A DNA stretch of 64,000 nt from Halomonas sp. LR3S48 (GTDB lineage: Bacteria; Pseudomonadota; Gammaproteobacteria; Pseudomonadales; Halomonadaceae), in NCBI RefSeq assembly GCF_025725665.1, contig NZ_CP107009.1, positions 3,038,001 to 3,102,000 of the forward strand, given 5' to 3'. The notes below the pieces were generated by a model. It did not search any database and had not been told where the DNA came from. It was given only the letters and a program-made list of their open reading frames with translations. Position 1 is the first letter of the stretch. Each line of letters starts with the position of its first letter. A program made the position numbers and the translations under genes. Shown one piece after another: positions 36,780-46,691 of this stretch.

Positions 36780-37757
36780 TTAGGGCAACAGTATGGTCGA
36801 GCCGGTGGTCTTGCGGCCGGCCAGGGCGTCCTGGGCCTTACCTGCGTCGGCCAGGGCGAAGCGCTGGCCGATGTCGATCGTGACCTTGCCGCTGCCCAGC
36901 ATGTCGAACAGATCGCGACACATCATCTCAAGCCGTTCGCGGGTGTCGGCATAGCCGTTGAGGCTGGGACGGGTCACGAACAGCGAGCCCTTCTGGTTGA
37001 GGATGCCGAGATTGACCCCATCGACCGGCCCCGAAGCGTTGCCGAAGCTGACCATCAGCGAACGCGGCTTGAGGCAGTCCAGCGAGGTGATCCAGGTGTC
37101 CTTGCCCACCGAGTCGTAGACCACGTCGCACATCTCGCCGTTGGTCAGCGCCCGCACCCGCGCCACCACATCCTCGCGGGTGTAGTCGATGGTCGCCCAG
37201 GCGCCATTCGATTTCGCCAGCTCGGCCTTCTCGGGGGAACTGACGGTACCGATCAGCTTCACTCCCAGCGCCTTGGCCCACTGGCAGGCAATGGAGCCGA
37301 CCCCGCCCGCCGCCGCGTGCCACAGGATCGTCTCGCCACCCTCGAGCGGGCAGGTCTGGCGCAGCAGATACTGCACGGTCAGGCCCTTGAGCATGCTGGC
37401 CGCAGCGGTTTCCGCCTCGATGCCGTCAGGCAGTACCACGACCTTGTCGGCCGGCAACACGTGATATTCGGCATAGGCGCCGAGCGGCCCCTGGGCATAG
37501 GCGACCCGGTCGCCCTCCTTCAGGTGGCTCACGCCTTCGCCCACGGCATCGACCACGCCGGCCCCCTCGGTACCGAGCCCCGACGGCAGTCCCGGGACGG
37601 GATAGAGGCCGGTGCGAAAATAGATGTCGATGAAGTTGAGCCCGACGGCCTCGTTCCTGACCCGAACCTCGCCGGAAGCGGGATCGGCCGGTGTCACCTC
37701 GAGGAGCTCGAGCACCTCGGAGCCGCCGGTACGAGCAAACTGGATGCGCTTGGCCAT
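36780..37757 (-). CDS. qor: Quinone oxidoreductase, zinc-independent MDR family
   Basis: A 325-residue NADPH:quinone reductase-like protein of the zeta-crystallin group. The NADP-binding motif AAAGGVGSIACQWAKALG is intact and no zinc ligands are present. An N-terminal GroES-like domain begins MAKRIQFARTGGSEVLELLE. Probably a one-electron quinone reductase protecting against redox stress. Monocistronic. Confidence 0.92.
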   Translation of the reverse strand: MAKRIQFARTGGSEVLELLEVTPADPASGEVRVRNEAVGLNFIDIYFRTGLYPVPGLPSGLGTEGAGVVDAVGEGVSHLKEGDRVAYAQGPLGAYAEYHVLPADKVVVLPDGIEAETAAASMLKGLTVQYLLRQTCPLEGGETILWHAAAGGVGSIACQWAKALGVKLIGTVSSPEKAELAKSNGAWATIDYTREDVVARVRALTNGEMCDVVYDSVGKDTWITSLDCLKPRSLMVSFGNASGPVDGVNLGILNQKGSLFVTRPSLNGYADTRERLEMMCRDLFDMLGSGKVTIDIGQRFALADAGKAQDALAGRKTTGSTILLP

Positions 37758-37845
37758 GTCGTTTCCCTTTGTTCGCTAACGATAGAGTGACACCATCCAA
37801 CCGCTGTTGGCCCATGCGGTCAAGCGAGTCGTACCACTACGGCGC

Positions 37846-38406
37846 TCAGCCGGGGAACGCTGCCAGCCGTTCGACGAAGAGCGCCTTCTCCTGTTCGAAG
37901 AAGCGCGGGTCGTGCTTGAAGCGTCGCAGCACCGCTTCATCGTCGAAGCCCAGCGCCGGCTCCAGCTCATTCACGCCACCCGCGGGGTGATGGGACGAGA
38001 GGCCAACACGCTGGCCGCCGGGAGCCGCGAACCAGCGATTGATGCCGCAACGGCGAAAGAACGCCTCTTCCTCCTGATCCACCGCGTCGACCCTCAGCGG
38101 CGCTTTCTGGGCCAGCTCGCGGATCAACCGACGCAGGCTTTCACGGTCACCGCCGGGCGAGGCGTGCAGCCGCAGTGCCATGCCCGAGCCCGATGAATCG
38201 AGCGCCAGCAGGGCCAGCGCACCGGGCCTGCCCTGATCGTCCACCAGCGCCCAGAGACGGGCGGCCTCCTGGGTGAACAACACCTGTCGCGTGCCGGTAA
38301 AAGTGACCAACGGCGATAGCCCCGCTTCCCTTCCATAGATATCGGCGCACAGGCGGGCGAGCCAGGCATCACGCTGCTCGTCACGCTCGGGGGTCATCAC
38401 CTTCAT
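37846..38406 (-). CDS. Uncharacterised 186-residue protein, possibly GNAT-like
   Basis: The protein has a central alternating hydrophobic pattern (LWALVDDQGRPGALALLALD) followed by a helix, loosely like the GNAT fold, but no clear acetyl-CoA P-loop (Q/RxxGxG/A) is seen. The start at 38406 (MKVMTPERDEQRDAW) has a GAGG upstream; longer frames exist. It lies between qor and a divergent phosphodiesterase. Function unknown. Confidence 0.55.
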   Translation of the reverse strand: MKVMTPERDEQRDAWLARLCADIYGREAGLSPLVTFTGTRQVLFTQEAARLWALVDDQGRPGALALLALDSSGSGMALRLHASPGGDRESLRRLIRELAQKAPLRVDAVDQEEEAFFRRCGINRWFAAPGGQRVGLSSHHPAGGVNELEPALGFDDEAVLRRFKHDPRFFEQEKALFVERLAAFPG

Positions 38407-38542
38407 GCCTTGCCTCATTGCATCGTCAAAGGCTGCAAGCCTAGCATAGTCGCGGTCGATTCCACGCGTGCCGCTAGTGGGTGGTCGCCACTCTGTCATC
38501 ACTATCGGCTAGCCTGACCAGATCCTCCACCGGAGCCCAGAC

Positions 38543-39307
38543 ATGCCCCCATCGCACCCCGCTATTGCGCTGCCCAGACTGATCGCACACCGCGGGCTCT
38601 CCGCCCATGCCCCGGAGAATACGCTAACGGCCGTGAGGGCCGCGCATGATGCCGGCTATCAGTGGGTGGAACTCGACGTGCAGTTGCTCGGCGACGGCAC
38701 CCCGGTGATCTGGCACGATGCCACGCTCAAGCGTTGCTCCGATGGGCATGGCAGGCTCGCCACGCTGGATCTCGCCGCGGTGCGCAAGCTCGATGTCGGC
38801 GCCTGGTTCGGCGACGGTTTTCGCGGCGAACGCATGGCCACCCTGAGTGACATGCTTGAATTGCTGGTAGAGCTGGACATGGGCGTCAACATGGAACTCA
38901 AGGTGACCAGCAAACGCAGCGGCACCGAACTGGCCGAGGTGGTGGTTCCTCGCCTGCTCAAGGCACTGCCGCCGGAGCGGCTGATCCTCTCCTCCTTCGA
39001 CCAGCCCGCCCTGCAGCACGCCCGGTCCTTGGCCGATGCCTCCCTGCTGCCCATTGGCGTGCTCACCGAGGGCGTGCCCGAGAGATGGCAGTCGCGCTGC
39101 GAGGCGCTCGATGCCTACAGCATCCATACCGACTGGACTCGGCTCACCCCTCGCCGCGCACAGGAGATCAAGGCCGCCGGCTATCGCCTGCTGTGCTATA
39201 CCCCCAACGACCCGGCCGCCTTCGCTCGGCGTTGGGAATGGGGCGTCGACAGCGCGATCAGCGATGACCCCGCCCTGTTTGCCGGTATCGCCCCGCCGCC
39301 GGCCTGA
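38543..39307 (+). CDS. ugpQ: Cytoplasmic glycerophosphodiester phosphodiesterase
   Basis: A 254-residue GDPD-family enzyme hydrolysing glycerophosphodiesters to glycerol-3-phosphate and an alcohol. The catalytic motif is intact (LIAHRGLSAHAPENTLTA and ELDVQLLGDGTPVIWHDATL). No signal peptide is present, so it is UgpQ-like rather than periplasmic GlpQ. Choline released from glycerophosphocholine would be a substrate for the bet pathway in the same genome, but this is an inference. Confidence 0.9.
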   Translation: MPPSHPAIALPRLIAHRGLSAHAPENTLTAVRAAHDAGYQWVELDVQLLGDGTPVIWHDATLKRCSDGHGRLATLDLAAVRKLDVGAWFGDGFRGERMATLSDMLELLVELDMGVNMELKVTSKRSGTELAEVVVPRLLKALPPERLILSSFDQPALQHARSLADASLLPIGVLTEGVPERWQSRCEALDAYSIHTDWTRLTPRRAQEIKAAGYRLLCYTPNDPAAFARRWEWGVDSAISDDPALFAGIAPPPA

Positions 39308-39379
39308 CTGGGACATGCCACCGGAACATGCTATTCGGTTGGTCTAGCCTAAGAGGACGCATTGACAGGAGAAATGGCA

Positions 39380-40720
39380 ATGGAACTGCTGGATCGAATT
39401 ACGGACTATCTGATCGACAATGACCTCAAGCTCGCCACCGCCGAGTCCTGCACCGCTGGCCTGATCATATCGGAGCTGGCGAGGGTGCCGGGAAGCGGCC
39501 AGAGTATCGACTGCGGTCTCGGGGTCTATTCGCCCCAGTCGAAGAATCGCTACCTCGGCGTCAGCTTCGACACCATTGAGCGCCATGGCCTGACCAGCGA
39601 AGCCGTAGCCAGCGAGATGGCCGCCGGCGCCCTGAACAACAACGATGCCGACGTGGCCCTGGCCAATACCGGCATTGCCGGCCCCACCCCCGGTGACGAC
39701 GACACGCCTATCGGCACCGTGTGCTTCGCCTGGGCATTCCGCCACAACGGTGATCATCACCACTATTGCGAAACCCGCCGCTTCGACGGCGAACGCAACG
39801 AAGTGCGCCTGGCCGCGGCCCACTACGCGCTGGAACGTCTGCCCCATTACCATCGACTGTGTCTCGATAGCACAACGGAAGCGGCGGAAGAAACACGCTC
39901 GCGCCAGGCCGTTCAGCGCGCTATCGGCGTGCAGCTGCAGGCCCGGGCTGACGTCGACGTCCAGCATGAGATCGAGCGCCGTCGCGACTTTCTCTGCAAC
40001 ATCATGCAGGAAAGCGGCCAGACGACGCTGGTGCTGGGCATCAGCGGCGGCGTCGACTCCACCGTGGCGGGCCGCCTGGCCCAACTGGCCGTGCAGAAAC
40101 GCCGCGAACAGGGCGAACAGGCGACCTTCGTTGCGATGCGCCTGCCTTACGGCGTGCAGCAGGACGCCGACGATGCCGATAAGGCGTTGGCCTTCATCCA
40201 GCCTGACGAAGTGCTCGATGTGAACATCCAGGGCGCCAGCGATGCGCTGCTGGAATCGCTGGAAAGCGGCGGCCTGGCGTTCGAGGATGCCGGCCAGCGC
40301 GATTTCGTGCTGGGCAACATCAAGGCGCGCCAGCGCATGGTCACCCAGTATGCCGTGGCCGGTACTCGCGGTGGCCTGGTCATCGGCACCGACCAGGCCG
40401 CCGAGGCACTCATGGGTTTCTTCACCAAGTACGGCGATGGGGCCTGCGACGTCGCTCCCCTGACCGGCCTGACCAAGCGCCAGGTGCGCCTGCTTGGCCA
40501 ACACCTCGGAGCCCCGGAAGAGCTGGTGAACAAGGCCCCCACCGCCGATCTCGAATCGCTCGCGCCACAGAAACTCGACGAGGTGGCCCTGGGTGTCACT
40601 TACGAGGAGATCGACGACTTCCTGGAGAACCGGGACGTGTCCGAGCGTGCTTTCGATACCATCCTCACCACCTACCGTCGCACCACGCACAAGCGCCAGT
40701 TGCCAATTGCTCCAGACTGA
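39380..40720 (+). CDS. nadE: Fusion of CinA/PncC-type NMN amidohydrolase and ammonia-dependent NAD synthetase
   Basis: A 446-residue two-domain protein. Residues about 1-160 match CinA/PncC nicotinamide-nucleotide amidohydrolases: the serine motif LATAESCTAGLI, SPQSKNRYLGV and NTGIAGPTPGDDDTPIGTV. Residues about 170-446 match E. coli-type NadE: the PP-loop LVLGISGGVDSTVAG, AMRLPYGVQ, GFFTKYGDGACDVAPL and KAPTADLE. Both domains are full length and in one unbroken frame. The first would turn NMN into NaMN and ammonia; the second uses ammonia to convert NaAD to NAD. ATG 39380 is chosen since AGGAG lies eight bases upstream. Monocistronic with a strong terminator. Confidence 0.92.
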   Translation: MELLDRITDYLIDNDLKLATAESCTAGLIISELARVPGSGQSIDCGLGVYSPQSKNRYLGVSFDTIERHGLTSEAVASEMAAGALNNNDADVALANTGIAGPTPGDDDTPIGTVCFAWAFRHNGDHHHYCETRRFDGERNEVRLAAAHYALERLPHYHRLCLDSTTEAAEETRSRQAVQRAIGVQLQARADVDVQHEIERRRDFLCNIMQESGQTTLVLGISGGVDSTVAGRLAQLAVQKRREQGEQATFVAMRLPYGVQQDADDADKALAFIQPDEVLDVNIQGASDALLESLESGGLAFEDAGQRDFVLGNIKARQRMVTQYAVAGTRGGLVIGTDQAAEALMGFFTKYGDGACDVAPLTGLTKRQVRLLGQHLGAPEELVNKAPTADLESLAPQKLDEVALGVTYEEIDDFLENRDVSERAFDTILTTYRRTTHKRQLPIAPD

Positions 40721-40745
40721 ACATCCACCTCATCCCCAAAAGACA

Positions 40746-40773
40746 ACGGGCCGACACTCAGGTGTCGGCCCGT
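40746..40773. terminator. Bidirectional terminator between nadE and cobQ
   Basis: A perfect 12-bp stem (ACGGGCCGACAC / GTGTCGGCCCGT) with a TCAG loop, 25 bases after nadE and 28 before the cobQ stop; it ends both transcripts. Confidence 0.75.
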
Positions 40774-40800
40774 ATGCCAGACAACCCCACCCAATCGGGT

Positions 40801-42267
40801 TCACAGCCCTAGCAGCCGTTCGATGGCCGCCATGTCCAGGTGCGCTTCAAGGCAGTCGGCCAGCCGATCGAGTTCCTGCTGACGATGATCGTGGTAGTCC
40901 ACCGCCGCGTCCGGCGCGTCGAGCCCACAGCGGGCGAGCAGCGCCGCGCAGGCCTCGGGGCGATCGAACAGGCCGTGCAGGTAGGTGCCCATGATCTGGC
41001 CGTCCGGGCTAACACCGCCATCAGGCCTCTCCTCCAGCTCCACCAGTGGCCGCTCCAGGCCAGGTCCTTCGCTTACACCGTTATGGATCTCGTAGCCACT
41101 GATCGCCACGCCTTCGGGTAGCAAGCGCCCACTCACGTTGCGCAGCTGCTTGCCTGCTACCATGCGCGTCTCGAAGTCGAGCAGGCCGAGCCCCGGCGTC
41201 GAGCCGGCTGGCCCTTCCAACCCGTCGGGGTCGTGCACCGCCTGCCCCAGCATCTGGAAGCCACCGCAGATGCCCAGCACCTTGCCGCCATAGCGCAGAT
41301 GGCGCTGTATCACCGCTTCCCAGCCCTGGGCACGCAGCCAGGCAAGGTCGCTACGGGTACTCTTGCTCCCGGGCAGGATGATCAGGTCTGCAGGGGGAAG
41401 GGGCCGCCCCGGCCCGACCTGACTCGGCCCGATAAAGCTGAGCTCGACCTGCGGATGCAGGCGCAGCGGGTCGAGATCGTTGTGATTGCTGATGCGCGGC
41501 AGCGCCGGCACCGACACCTTGAGCGTGTCCCCCTGCCCCATCCGCCCGCTGCGGCCGATACTGTCCTCGGCATCGAGCAGCAATCCTTGCAGATAGGGCA
41601 GCGTGCCATATATCGGCTTGCCGGTCCGCTCGGCCAGCCAGTCGAGGCCCGGTTCGAGCAGGGCGATATCGCCGCGGAAGCGGTTGACGATGAAGCCATG
41701 GGTACGTGAGCGCTCGCTCTCGCTGAGCAGCTCCAGGGTGCCGACCAGTTGGGCGAAGACGCCGCCGCGGTCGATATCGCCGACTAGAATCACCGGACAA
41801 TCCACCATCTCGGCGAAGCCCATGTTGGCGATGTCGTTCGTGCGCAGGTTGATCTCCGCCGGGCTGCCCGCCCCCTCGGCAATGATCACGTCATATCGGG
41901 AAGACAGCGCTTGCCAGGCCGCCAGCACGCTTTCACGTGCCGTACGCTTGTAGGCGTGATAATCCAGCGCGTCCAGATGGCCGTGCACTCGGCCGCGCAG
42001 GATAACCTGGGCGCCGCGGTCGCTCTCCGGCTTGAGCAGCACCGGGTTCATGTCGCTATGAGGCTCCACCCCCGCGGCCAGCGCCTGCAGCGCCGTGGAG
42101 CGGCCAATCTCGCCGCCATCCACGGTCACCGCGCTGTTGAGCGCCATGTTCTGCGGCTTGAACGGCGCCACCGACACGCCCCGCCGCGCCAGCAGCCGGC
42201 AAAGTCCCGCCACCACCGTGCTCTTGCCGGCGTCGGAGGTGGTGCCCTGGATCATCAGGGTGGTCAT
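40801..42267 (-). CDS. cobQ: Adenosylcobyric acid synthase (glutamine-dependent)
   Basis: A 488-residue amidotransferase that amidates carboxyl groups b, d, e and g of adenosylcobyrinic acid a,c-diamide. The dethiobiotin-synthetase-like ATP domain begins [20 protein letters not shown]; the class I glutamine amidotransferase domain has its cysteine in [12 protein letters not shown]. Last gene of the riboswitch-controlled operon; overlaps bluB by four bases. Confidence 0.96.
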   Translation of the reverse strand: MTTLMIQGTTSDAGKSTVVAGLCRLLARRGVSVAPFKPQNMALNSAVTVDGGEIGRSTALQALAAGVEPHSDMNPVLLKPESDRGAQVILRGRVHGHLDALDYHAYKRTARESVLAAWQALSSRYDVIIAEGAGSPAEINLRTNDIANMGFAEMVDCPVILVGDIDRGGVFAQLVGTLELLSESERSRTHGFIVNRFRGDIALLEPGLDWLAERTGKPIYGTLPYLQGLLLDAEDSIGRSGRMGQGDTLKVSVPALPRISNHNDLDPLRLHPQVELSFIGPSQVGPGRPLPPADLIILPGSKSTRSDLAWLRAQGWEAVIQRHLRYGGKVLGICGGFQMLGQAVHDPDGLEGPAGSTPGLGLLDFETRMVAGKQLRNVSGRLLPEGVAISGYEIHNGVSEGPGLERPLVELEERPDGGVSPDGQIMGTYLHGLFDRPEACAALLARCGLDAPDAAVDYHDHRQQELDRLADCLEAHLDMAAIERLLGL

Positions 42268-42971
42268 GGCCGTGCCACCTCGGCCAGTGCCTCTTGCAGC
42301 GCTTCATCCACCAGGGCGTGCCCCCAGCCATTGCCATGTACCAGCTCCGCCAGGGGAAGGCGCTGACGCCAACCCTTACGCGCCAGCTCGGGCTGCTCCA
42401 GAAACTCGCTGACATAGCCCAGGCACAGGTAGGCCAAGGGGTAGACCCGTTCCGGCAGGCTCAGCACCTGCGCCAGCTCATCCTGATCGAGGATGCTGAC
42501 CCAGCCCACGCCAATACCCTCGGCCCGGGCCGCCAGCCACAGGTTCTGCACCGCCAGGCAGGTGCTGAACAGGTCCGTGTCGACGATGCTGTTGCGCCCC
42601 AGCACATGCTCGCCGCCTCGTGCCCTGTCGCAGGTGATGCACAGGTTGAGGGGGCTCTCCAGAATTCCCTCGAGCTTGAGGCGGCGATAGGTCTGCTGCC
42701 GCTCTTCGGAGAAGCGCTGCGCCCCTTTCTCGTTCTCACGCTCGAAGATGCCATGCACCCGGCGCCTCACCTCGAGGCTGTCGATCAGCAGGAAGTCCCA
42801 GGGCTGCATGAAACCCACCGAAGGGGCATGATGGGCAGCCGCCAGCAGGCGTGCCAGCACCTCCGGGGGAATCGGGTCCGGCAGGAACTGGGCGCGCACA
42901 TCCCGACGCTCATGGATGGCGCGATAGACAGCGTCCCGCTGCGCCCGGGGAAAAGCGTGATCGGGAATCAC
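42264..42971 (-). CDS. bluB: 5,6-dimethylbenzimidazole synthase
   Basis: A 235-residue nitroreductase-fold enzyme that cannibalises FMN to make DMB, the lower ligand of cobalamin. Family motifs include [20 protein letters not shown] and [17 protein letters not shown]. The start is GTG 42971, overlapping the cobO stop (GTGA). DMB made here is activated by CobT (59417-60472). Confidence 0.94.
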   Translation of the reverse strand: MIPDHAFPRAQRDAVYRAIHERRDVRAQFLPDPIPPEVLARLLAAAHHAPSVGFMQPWDFLLIDSLEVRRRVHGIFERENEKGAQRFSEERQQTYRRLKLEGILESPLNLCITCDRARGGEHVLGRNSIVDTDLFSTCLAVQNLWLAARAEGIGVGWVSILDQDELAQVLSLPERVYPLAYLCLGYVSEFLEQPELARKGWRQRLPLAELVHGNGWGHALVDEALQEALAEVARP

Positions 42972-43579
42972 AGCTCGATGCCCTTCTGCGCCTTGATTCC
43001 CTGCTCCTTGAAGGCGTGCTTGACCACACGCATCTCGGTAACGGTGTCGGCCAGCTCGATGAGTTGCTCGGGGGCGTAGCGACCGGTGATCACGACATGC
43101 TGCATCTCCGGGCGTACCTGCAGGTCATCGAGCACCCGGTCGAGATCGAGGTACTCGTAGCGTAGGGCGATATTGAGCTCATCGAGCAGTACCAGGTCGA
43201 AGCTGGCGTCGCCGAGCATGCCCCGCGCCACTTCCCAGGCGGCTTCGGCGGCCTGGATGTCACGCTCGCGATCCTGAGTATCCCAGGTGAAGCCCTCACC
43301 CATCACGTGGTACTGCACGCCCGGCTGACGGCGGAAGAACGCCTCTTCGCCGGTCTCCCGCGTGCCCTTGATGAACTGCACCACCCCTACCTTCATGCCG
43401 TGGCCGAGCGCGCGGGCCAGCATGCCGAAGCCGGAGCTGCTCTTGCCCTTGCCGGGCCCGGTGAGCACCAGCAGCAGGCCCTGCTCCTTCTGTGCAGCGG
43501 CAATGCGCTCCCGCATGATCTTCTGCTTGGCGGCCATGCGCTGGGCATGGCGCCGGGGATCCTTGGCGTTCTCCCGCAT
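42968..43579 (-). CDS. cobO: Cob(I)yrinic acid a,c-diamide adenosyltransferase (CobO/BtuR)
   Basis: A 203-residue CobA/CobO/BtuR-type ATP:corrinoid adenosyltransferase. The P-loop GPGKGKSSSGFGML and the LVLLDELNIALRY Walker B region are intact. ATG 43579 has AGGAGA upstream; the longer frame is an artefact. It adds the upper adenosyl ligand to newly made or salvaged corrinoids. Between cobB and bluB in the operon. Confidence 0.95.
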   Translation of the reverse strand: MRENAKDPRRHAQRMAAKQKIMRERIAAAQKEQGLLLVLTGPGKGKSSSGFGMLARALGHGMKVGVVQFIKGTRETGEEAFFRRQPGVQYHVMGEGFTWDTQDRERDIQAAEAAWEVARGMLGDASFDLVLLDELNIALRYEYLDLDRVLDDLQVRPEMQHVVITGRYAPEQLIELADTVTEMRVVKHAFKEQGIKAQKGIEL

Positions 43580-43592
43580 AAACGATCTCCTT

Positions 43593-44915
43593 TTACTCAG
43601 TGAAGCGCACCGGCTCGCCGCGGAAAATGGCGGCCACCAACCGCGGCGCCGAGGGGAAATAGCCGTGAAAGTAGCTGGCAACCGATCGACCCTCGACATA
43701 GACCGGCTCGGCCGGACTTCCGGCCAGACGACGGGCATGGGCGATTGGCTCGAGCGGCGTTTCCAGCAGCGAATGGTGGTAGGTGTGGCCACGCAGCTCA
43801 CCCGCTTCGGTGGTCAGGCTCTGCAGTCCCAAGGCGCTGAGCTTTCCAGCCATGCGCGCGGTGCCGGGCAGCAGCCCCAGCATGGCGTGCTCGACCCCCT
43901 CTCCATCCACCAGACGCTCAATGCATGCCATCAGCCCGCCGCATTCGGCCAGGATCGGTCTGCCGGCGTCGTGATGGGCACGGATCGTGGCAAGCATCGT
44001 CGCATTGGCAGCGAACCTCGCCGCATGCAGCTCCGGGTAGCCGCCGGGCAACCACAGGCCGTCGCACTCGGGCAGGACGTCATCGACCAAGGGTGAGAAG
44101 AAGCGCAGCTCGGCGCCCATCTGTGTGAGCAGGTCGAGATTGGCACGGTAGAGAAAGGCGAAGGCGTCGTCCCGAGCCACCGCGATACGCACGCCTTCGA
44201 GCAGGCGGGGCGGCGGCTCGGGGGCCTCGGCCTCGAGCATCACCTGCGCCGGCAGGCGGTCGAGCCCGGCTTCCTTCAGCACGTCGGCGGCGGCGTCGAG
44301 CTGGGTATCGAGCCCGGCCAGTTCGCCGGCCTGAACGAGACCCAGATGGCGATCGGGGATCTTCATCGCCGCGCTGCGCGGGATGGCGCCGAGCAGCGAG
44401 AGTCCCGCCGGCATGCTCCCAGCCAGCAGCTTGCCGTGGCCGGGACTGCCGACGCGATTGGCGATCACCTCGTGAATGGCGAGATCGGGATGAAAGTTGG
44501 CCAGCCCCTGGGCCACGGCACCGAAGGTCTGGGCCATGCCCCAGGCATCGATCACCGGCAGCGCCGGCAGCCCGGCGAGAATCGCCAGGTCGGCGCTGGA
44601 GGGATCGCCGTCGAACAAGCCCATGGAGCCCTCGACCAGGATCAGGTCGGCCTCCTGGGCAGCCTCGGCCAGGCGCCAGCGACACTCGTCTGCGCCTGTC
44701 ATCCAGGGGTGCAACTGGTAGACCGGTTGGCCTGAGGCCACCTCCTGCACCATGGGGTCGAGGTAGTCGGGGCCGTGCTTGAAAACTCGCACGCGGCGCC
44801 CGGCGTTGCGGTGTAGCCGCGCCAGCGCTGCAGTCACCATGGACTTGCCCTGGCCTGAGCCGGGAGCGGTGATCAGGGCGGCATGGGCCTCGCCGCGAAT
44901 CGTCGAAGTCGTCAT
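43593..44915 (-). CDS. cobB: Cobyrinic acid a,c-diamide synthase
   Basis: A 440-residue glutamine-dependent amidotransferase of the CobB/CbiA family. The ATP domain shows ALITAPGSGQGKSMVTAAL; the amidotransferase cysteine is in PILAECGGLMACIE. As cobalt-containing substrate it would use cobyrinic acid if the corrin comes from outside or from an anaerobic-type route, or hydrogenobyrinic acid in the aerobic route. One base separates it from btuD. Confidence 0.95.
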   Translation of the reverse strand: MTTSTIRGEAHAALITAPGSGQGKSMVTAALARLHRNAGRRVRVFKHGPDYLDPMVQEVASGQPVYQLHPWMTGADECRWRLAEAAQEADLILVEGSMGLFDGDPSSADLAILAGLPALPVIDAWGMAQTFGAVAQGLANFHPDLAIHEVIANRVGSPGHGKLLAGSMPAGLSLLGAIPRSAAMKIPDRHLGLVQAGELAGLDTQLDAAADVLKEAGLDRLPAQVMLEAEAPEPPPRLLEGVRIAVARDDAFAFLYRANLDLLTQMGAELRFFSPLVDDVLPECDGLWLPGGYPELHAARFAANATMLATIRAHHDAGRPILAECGGLMACIERLVDGEGVEHAMLGLLPGTARMAGKLSALGLQSLTTEAGELRGHTYHHSLLETPLEPIAHARRLAGSPAEPVYVEGRSVASYFHGYFPSAPRLVAAIFRGEPVRFTE

Positions 44916-44916
44916 A

Positions 44917-45684
44917 TCACCTCACGGGTACGAAAACGGGGGCACCATCGATCTCGGCGGTGGCCAGGCGTTGACCGTAAAGCCGCTCCAGGGCGGCGGG
45001 CACCAGCATTCGCTCGGCCGCCCCCCAGCACGCCTCGCCATCGGGGTAGAGCAGCAGCAGATGATCGCACCAGCGTGCCGCCAGGTTGAGGTCGTGCAGA
45101 CACATCATGACGGCCTTGCCCTGGGCGGCCTGCTCGGAAAGCAGAGCCATCACCGCGGTCTGGTGGTGCAGGTCGAGATGGTTGGTGGGTTCATCGGCAA
45201 GCCAGATATTCGGCGCCTGGGTCAGCACCGTGGCAATGGCCAGGCGTTGCCGCTCGCCGCCCGACAGTGTGCTCACCAGCCGCTCGGCCAGATGGTCGAC
45301 ATCGAGACGTTCGAGCGCCGCCTCGGCCAGGCGCAGGTCCTCGCCACCCTCCATCTGCCAGGGGGAAAGCCAGGGGTGGCGGCCGATCAGCGCGGTCTCA
45401 CGTACCGTGGCGGGAAAACCATCGTGGCGCTCCTGGAACACCAGCCCCAGGGTACGCGCCACTTGCCGCCGGCCCAGCGCGGCCAGCGGGCGGCCATCGA
45501 CGAGCACCCGGCCAGCCCGCGCTGCGCGCAACCCCGCCAGGGTATGCAGCAGCGTCGTCTTGCCGGCGCCGTTGGGGCCTAGCACGCCCCAGACCTGCCC
45601 CGGTTCGACGCTGAGCGACAACGGGCGACCGTCGTGACGCCCCGGCACGTCGACCACCAGCCCGCTGATTTCGAGGCGGTTCAT
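44917..45684 (-). CDS. btuD: Corrinoid ABC transporter ATPase
   Basis: A 255-residue ABC ATPase of the FecE/BtuD type: Walker A GPNGAGKTTLLHTLAG, signature LSGGERQRLAIA, Walker B IWLADEPTNHLD. ATG 45684 shares a base with the btuC stop. With BtuF and BtuC it should import corrinoids from the periplasm; the operon context (riboswitch, cob genes) supports this rather than siderophore or haem import. Confidence 0.92.
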   Translation of the reverse strand: MNRLEISGLVVDVPGRHDGRPLSLSVEPGQVWGVLGPNGAGKTTLLHTLAGLRAARAGRVLVDGRPLAALGRRQVARTLGLVFQERHDGFPATVRETALIGRHPWLSPWQMEGGEDLRLAEAALERLDVDHLAERLVSTLSGGERQRLAIATVLTQAPNIWLADEPTNHLDLHHQTAVMALLSEQAAQGKAVMMCLHDLNLAARWCDHLLLLYPDGEACWGAAERMLVPAALERLYGQRLATAEIDGAPVFVPVR

Positions 45685-46691
45685 CAGCGGCTCCGATACA
45701 GCAGGAACAGAAAGGTGGGCACGCCGAGCAGCGCGGTGATCACCCCCACCGGCAGTTGCTCGGGCGCGATCAGGATGCGCGCCAGGGTATCGGCCAGCAC
45801 CAGCAGGATACCGCCGGCCAGCGCGCAGGCCGGCAGGATCAAGCGCTGGTCGTTGCCCAGCACCAGGCGCAGCATGTGCGGCACCACCAGACCGACGAAG
45901 CCGATGCTGCCGGCGGTAGTCACAGCCATCGCGGTGAGTACGCTGGCAGCGAGATAGATCATCCACTCCAGCGGACGCACGTTGACGCCCAGGGCTGCGG
46001 CTTGCAGCGGCCCGCGGGCCATGACGTTGAGGCTGCGTCCGAGCGGCGCCAGCAGCAGACAGATGAGCAGCAGCAGCGCCAGCGGCGGCCAGGGGGAGCG
46101 TGAATAGGAGAGATCCCCCATCAGCCAGTAGAGCATGCCGGGCAGGCGTTCAGCAGGGCTTATCGCCAGCATCAGCGTGATCACCGCGCCCCAGCCGGCT
46201 GCCACCACCACGCCGGTGAGCAGCAGGCGGGATGGCGTCCAACTGCCGGTGCCATGGGCCAGGCCGAAAACCAGCAGCGTCGAGAGAAAGGCCCCGGCGA
46301 AAGCCGAGCCGCTGATCACCGCCCCGCCCAACCCGGCAAGCATCGCCGCCAGCGCCCCAACCGAGGCACCACCGGATAACCCCAGCACATAGGGGTCGGC
46401 CAGCGGATTGCGCAGCAGCACCTGCATCAGGCCGCCGGCCACGGCAAGCAAGCCACCCACGGCGAAAGCCGAGAGTGAGCGAGGAATGCGTAGCTCGAGA
46501 ATCAGCGTGCTCGCCAGCGGACTACCCTCTCCGCGTACCACTGCCCAGACATCGCCCAACGACAGCGCGGCGCTGCCCAGCGTGACCGACAGCAGCAGCG
46601 CTGCCAGCCCCAGCAGGGCCAGCACGCCCAGCGGCAGCCACAGCGAGCGCCGACGGGGAATCGTCATCGCTTCAGCGCTTGCCGCGGACAT
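45684..46691 (-). CDS. btuC: Corrinoid ABC transporter permease (FecCD family)
   Basis: A 335-residue membrane protein with about ten helices; the FecCD signature GLSGGASVGALAAMLAG and the cytoplasmic coupling region near GFVGLVVPHMLRLV are present. ATG 46691 overlaps btuF by 20 bases; ATG 46667 would avoid this. Part of BtuFCD. Confidence 0.92.
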   Translation of the reverse strand: MSAASAEAMTIPRRRSLWLPLGVLALLGLAALLLSVTLGSAALSLGDVWAVVRGEGSPLASTLILELRIPRSLSAFAVGGLLAVAGGLMQVLLRNPLADPYVLGLSGGASVGALAAMLAGLGGAVISGSAFAGAFLSTLLVFGLAHGTGSWTPSRLLLTGVVVAAGWGAVITLMLAISPAERLPGMLYWLMGDLSYSRSPWPPLALLLLICLLLAPLGRSLNVMARGPLQAAALGVNVRPLEWMIYLAASVLTAMAVTTAGSIGFVGLVVPHMLRLVLGNDQRLILPACALAGGILLVLADTLARILIAPEQLPVGVITALLGVPTFLFLLYRSR

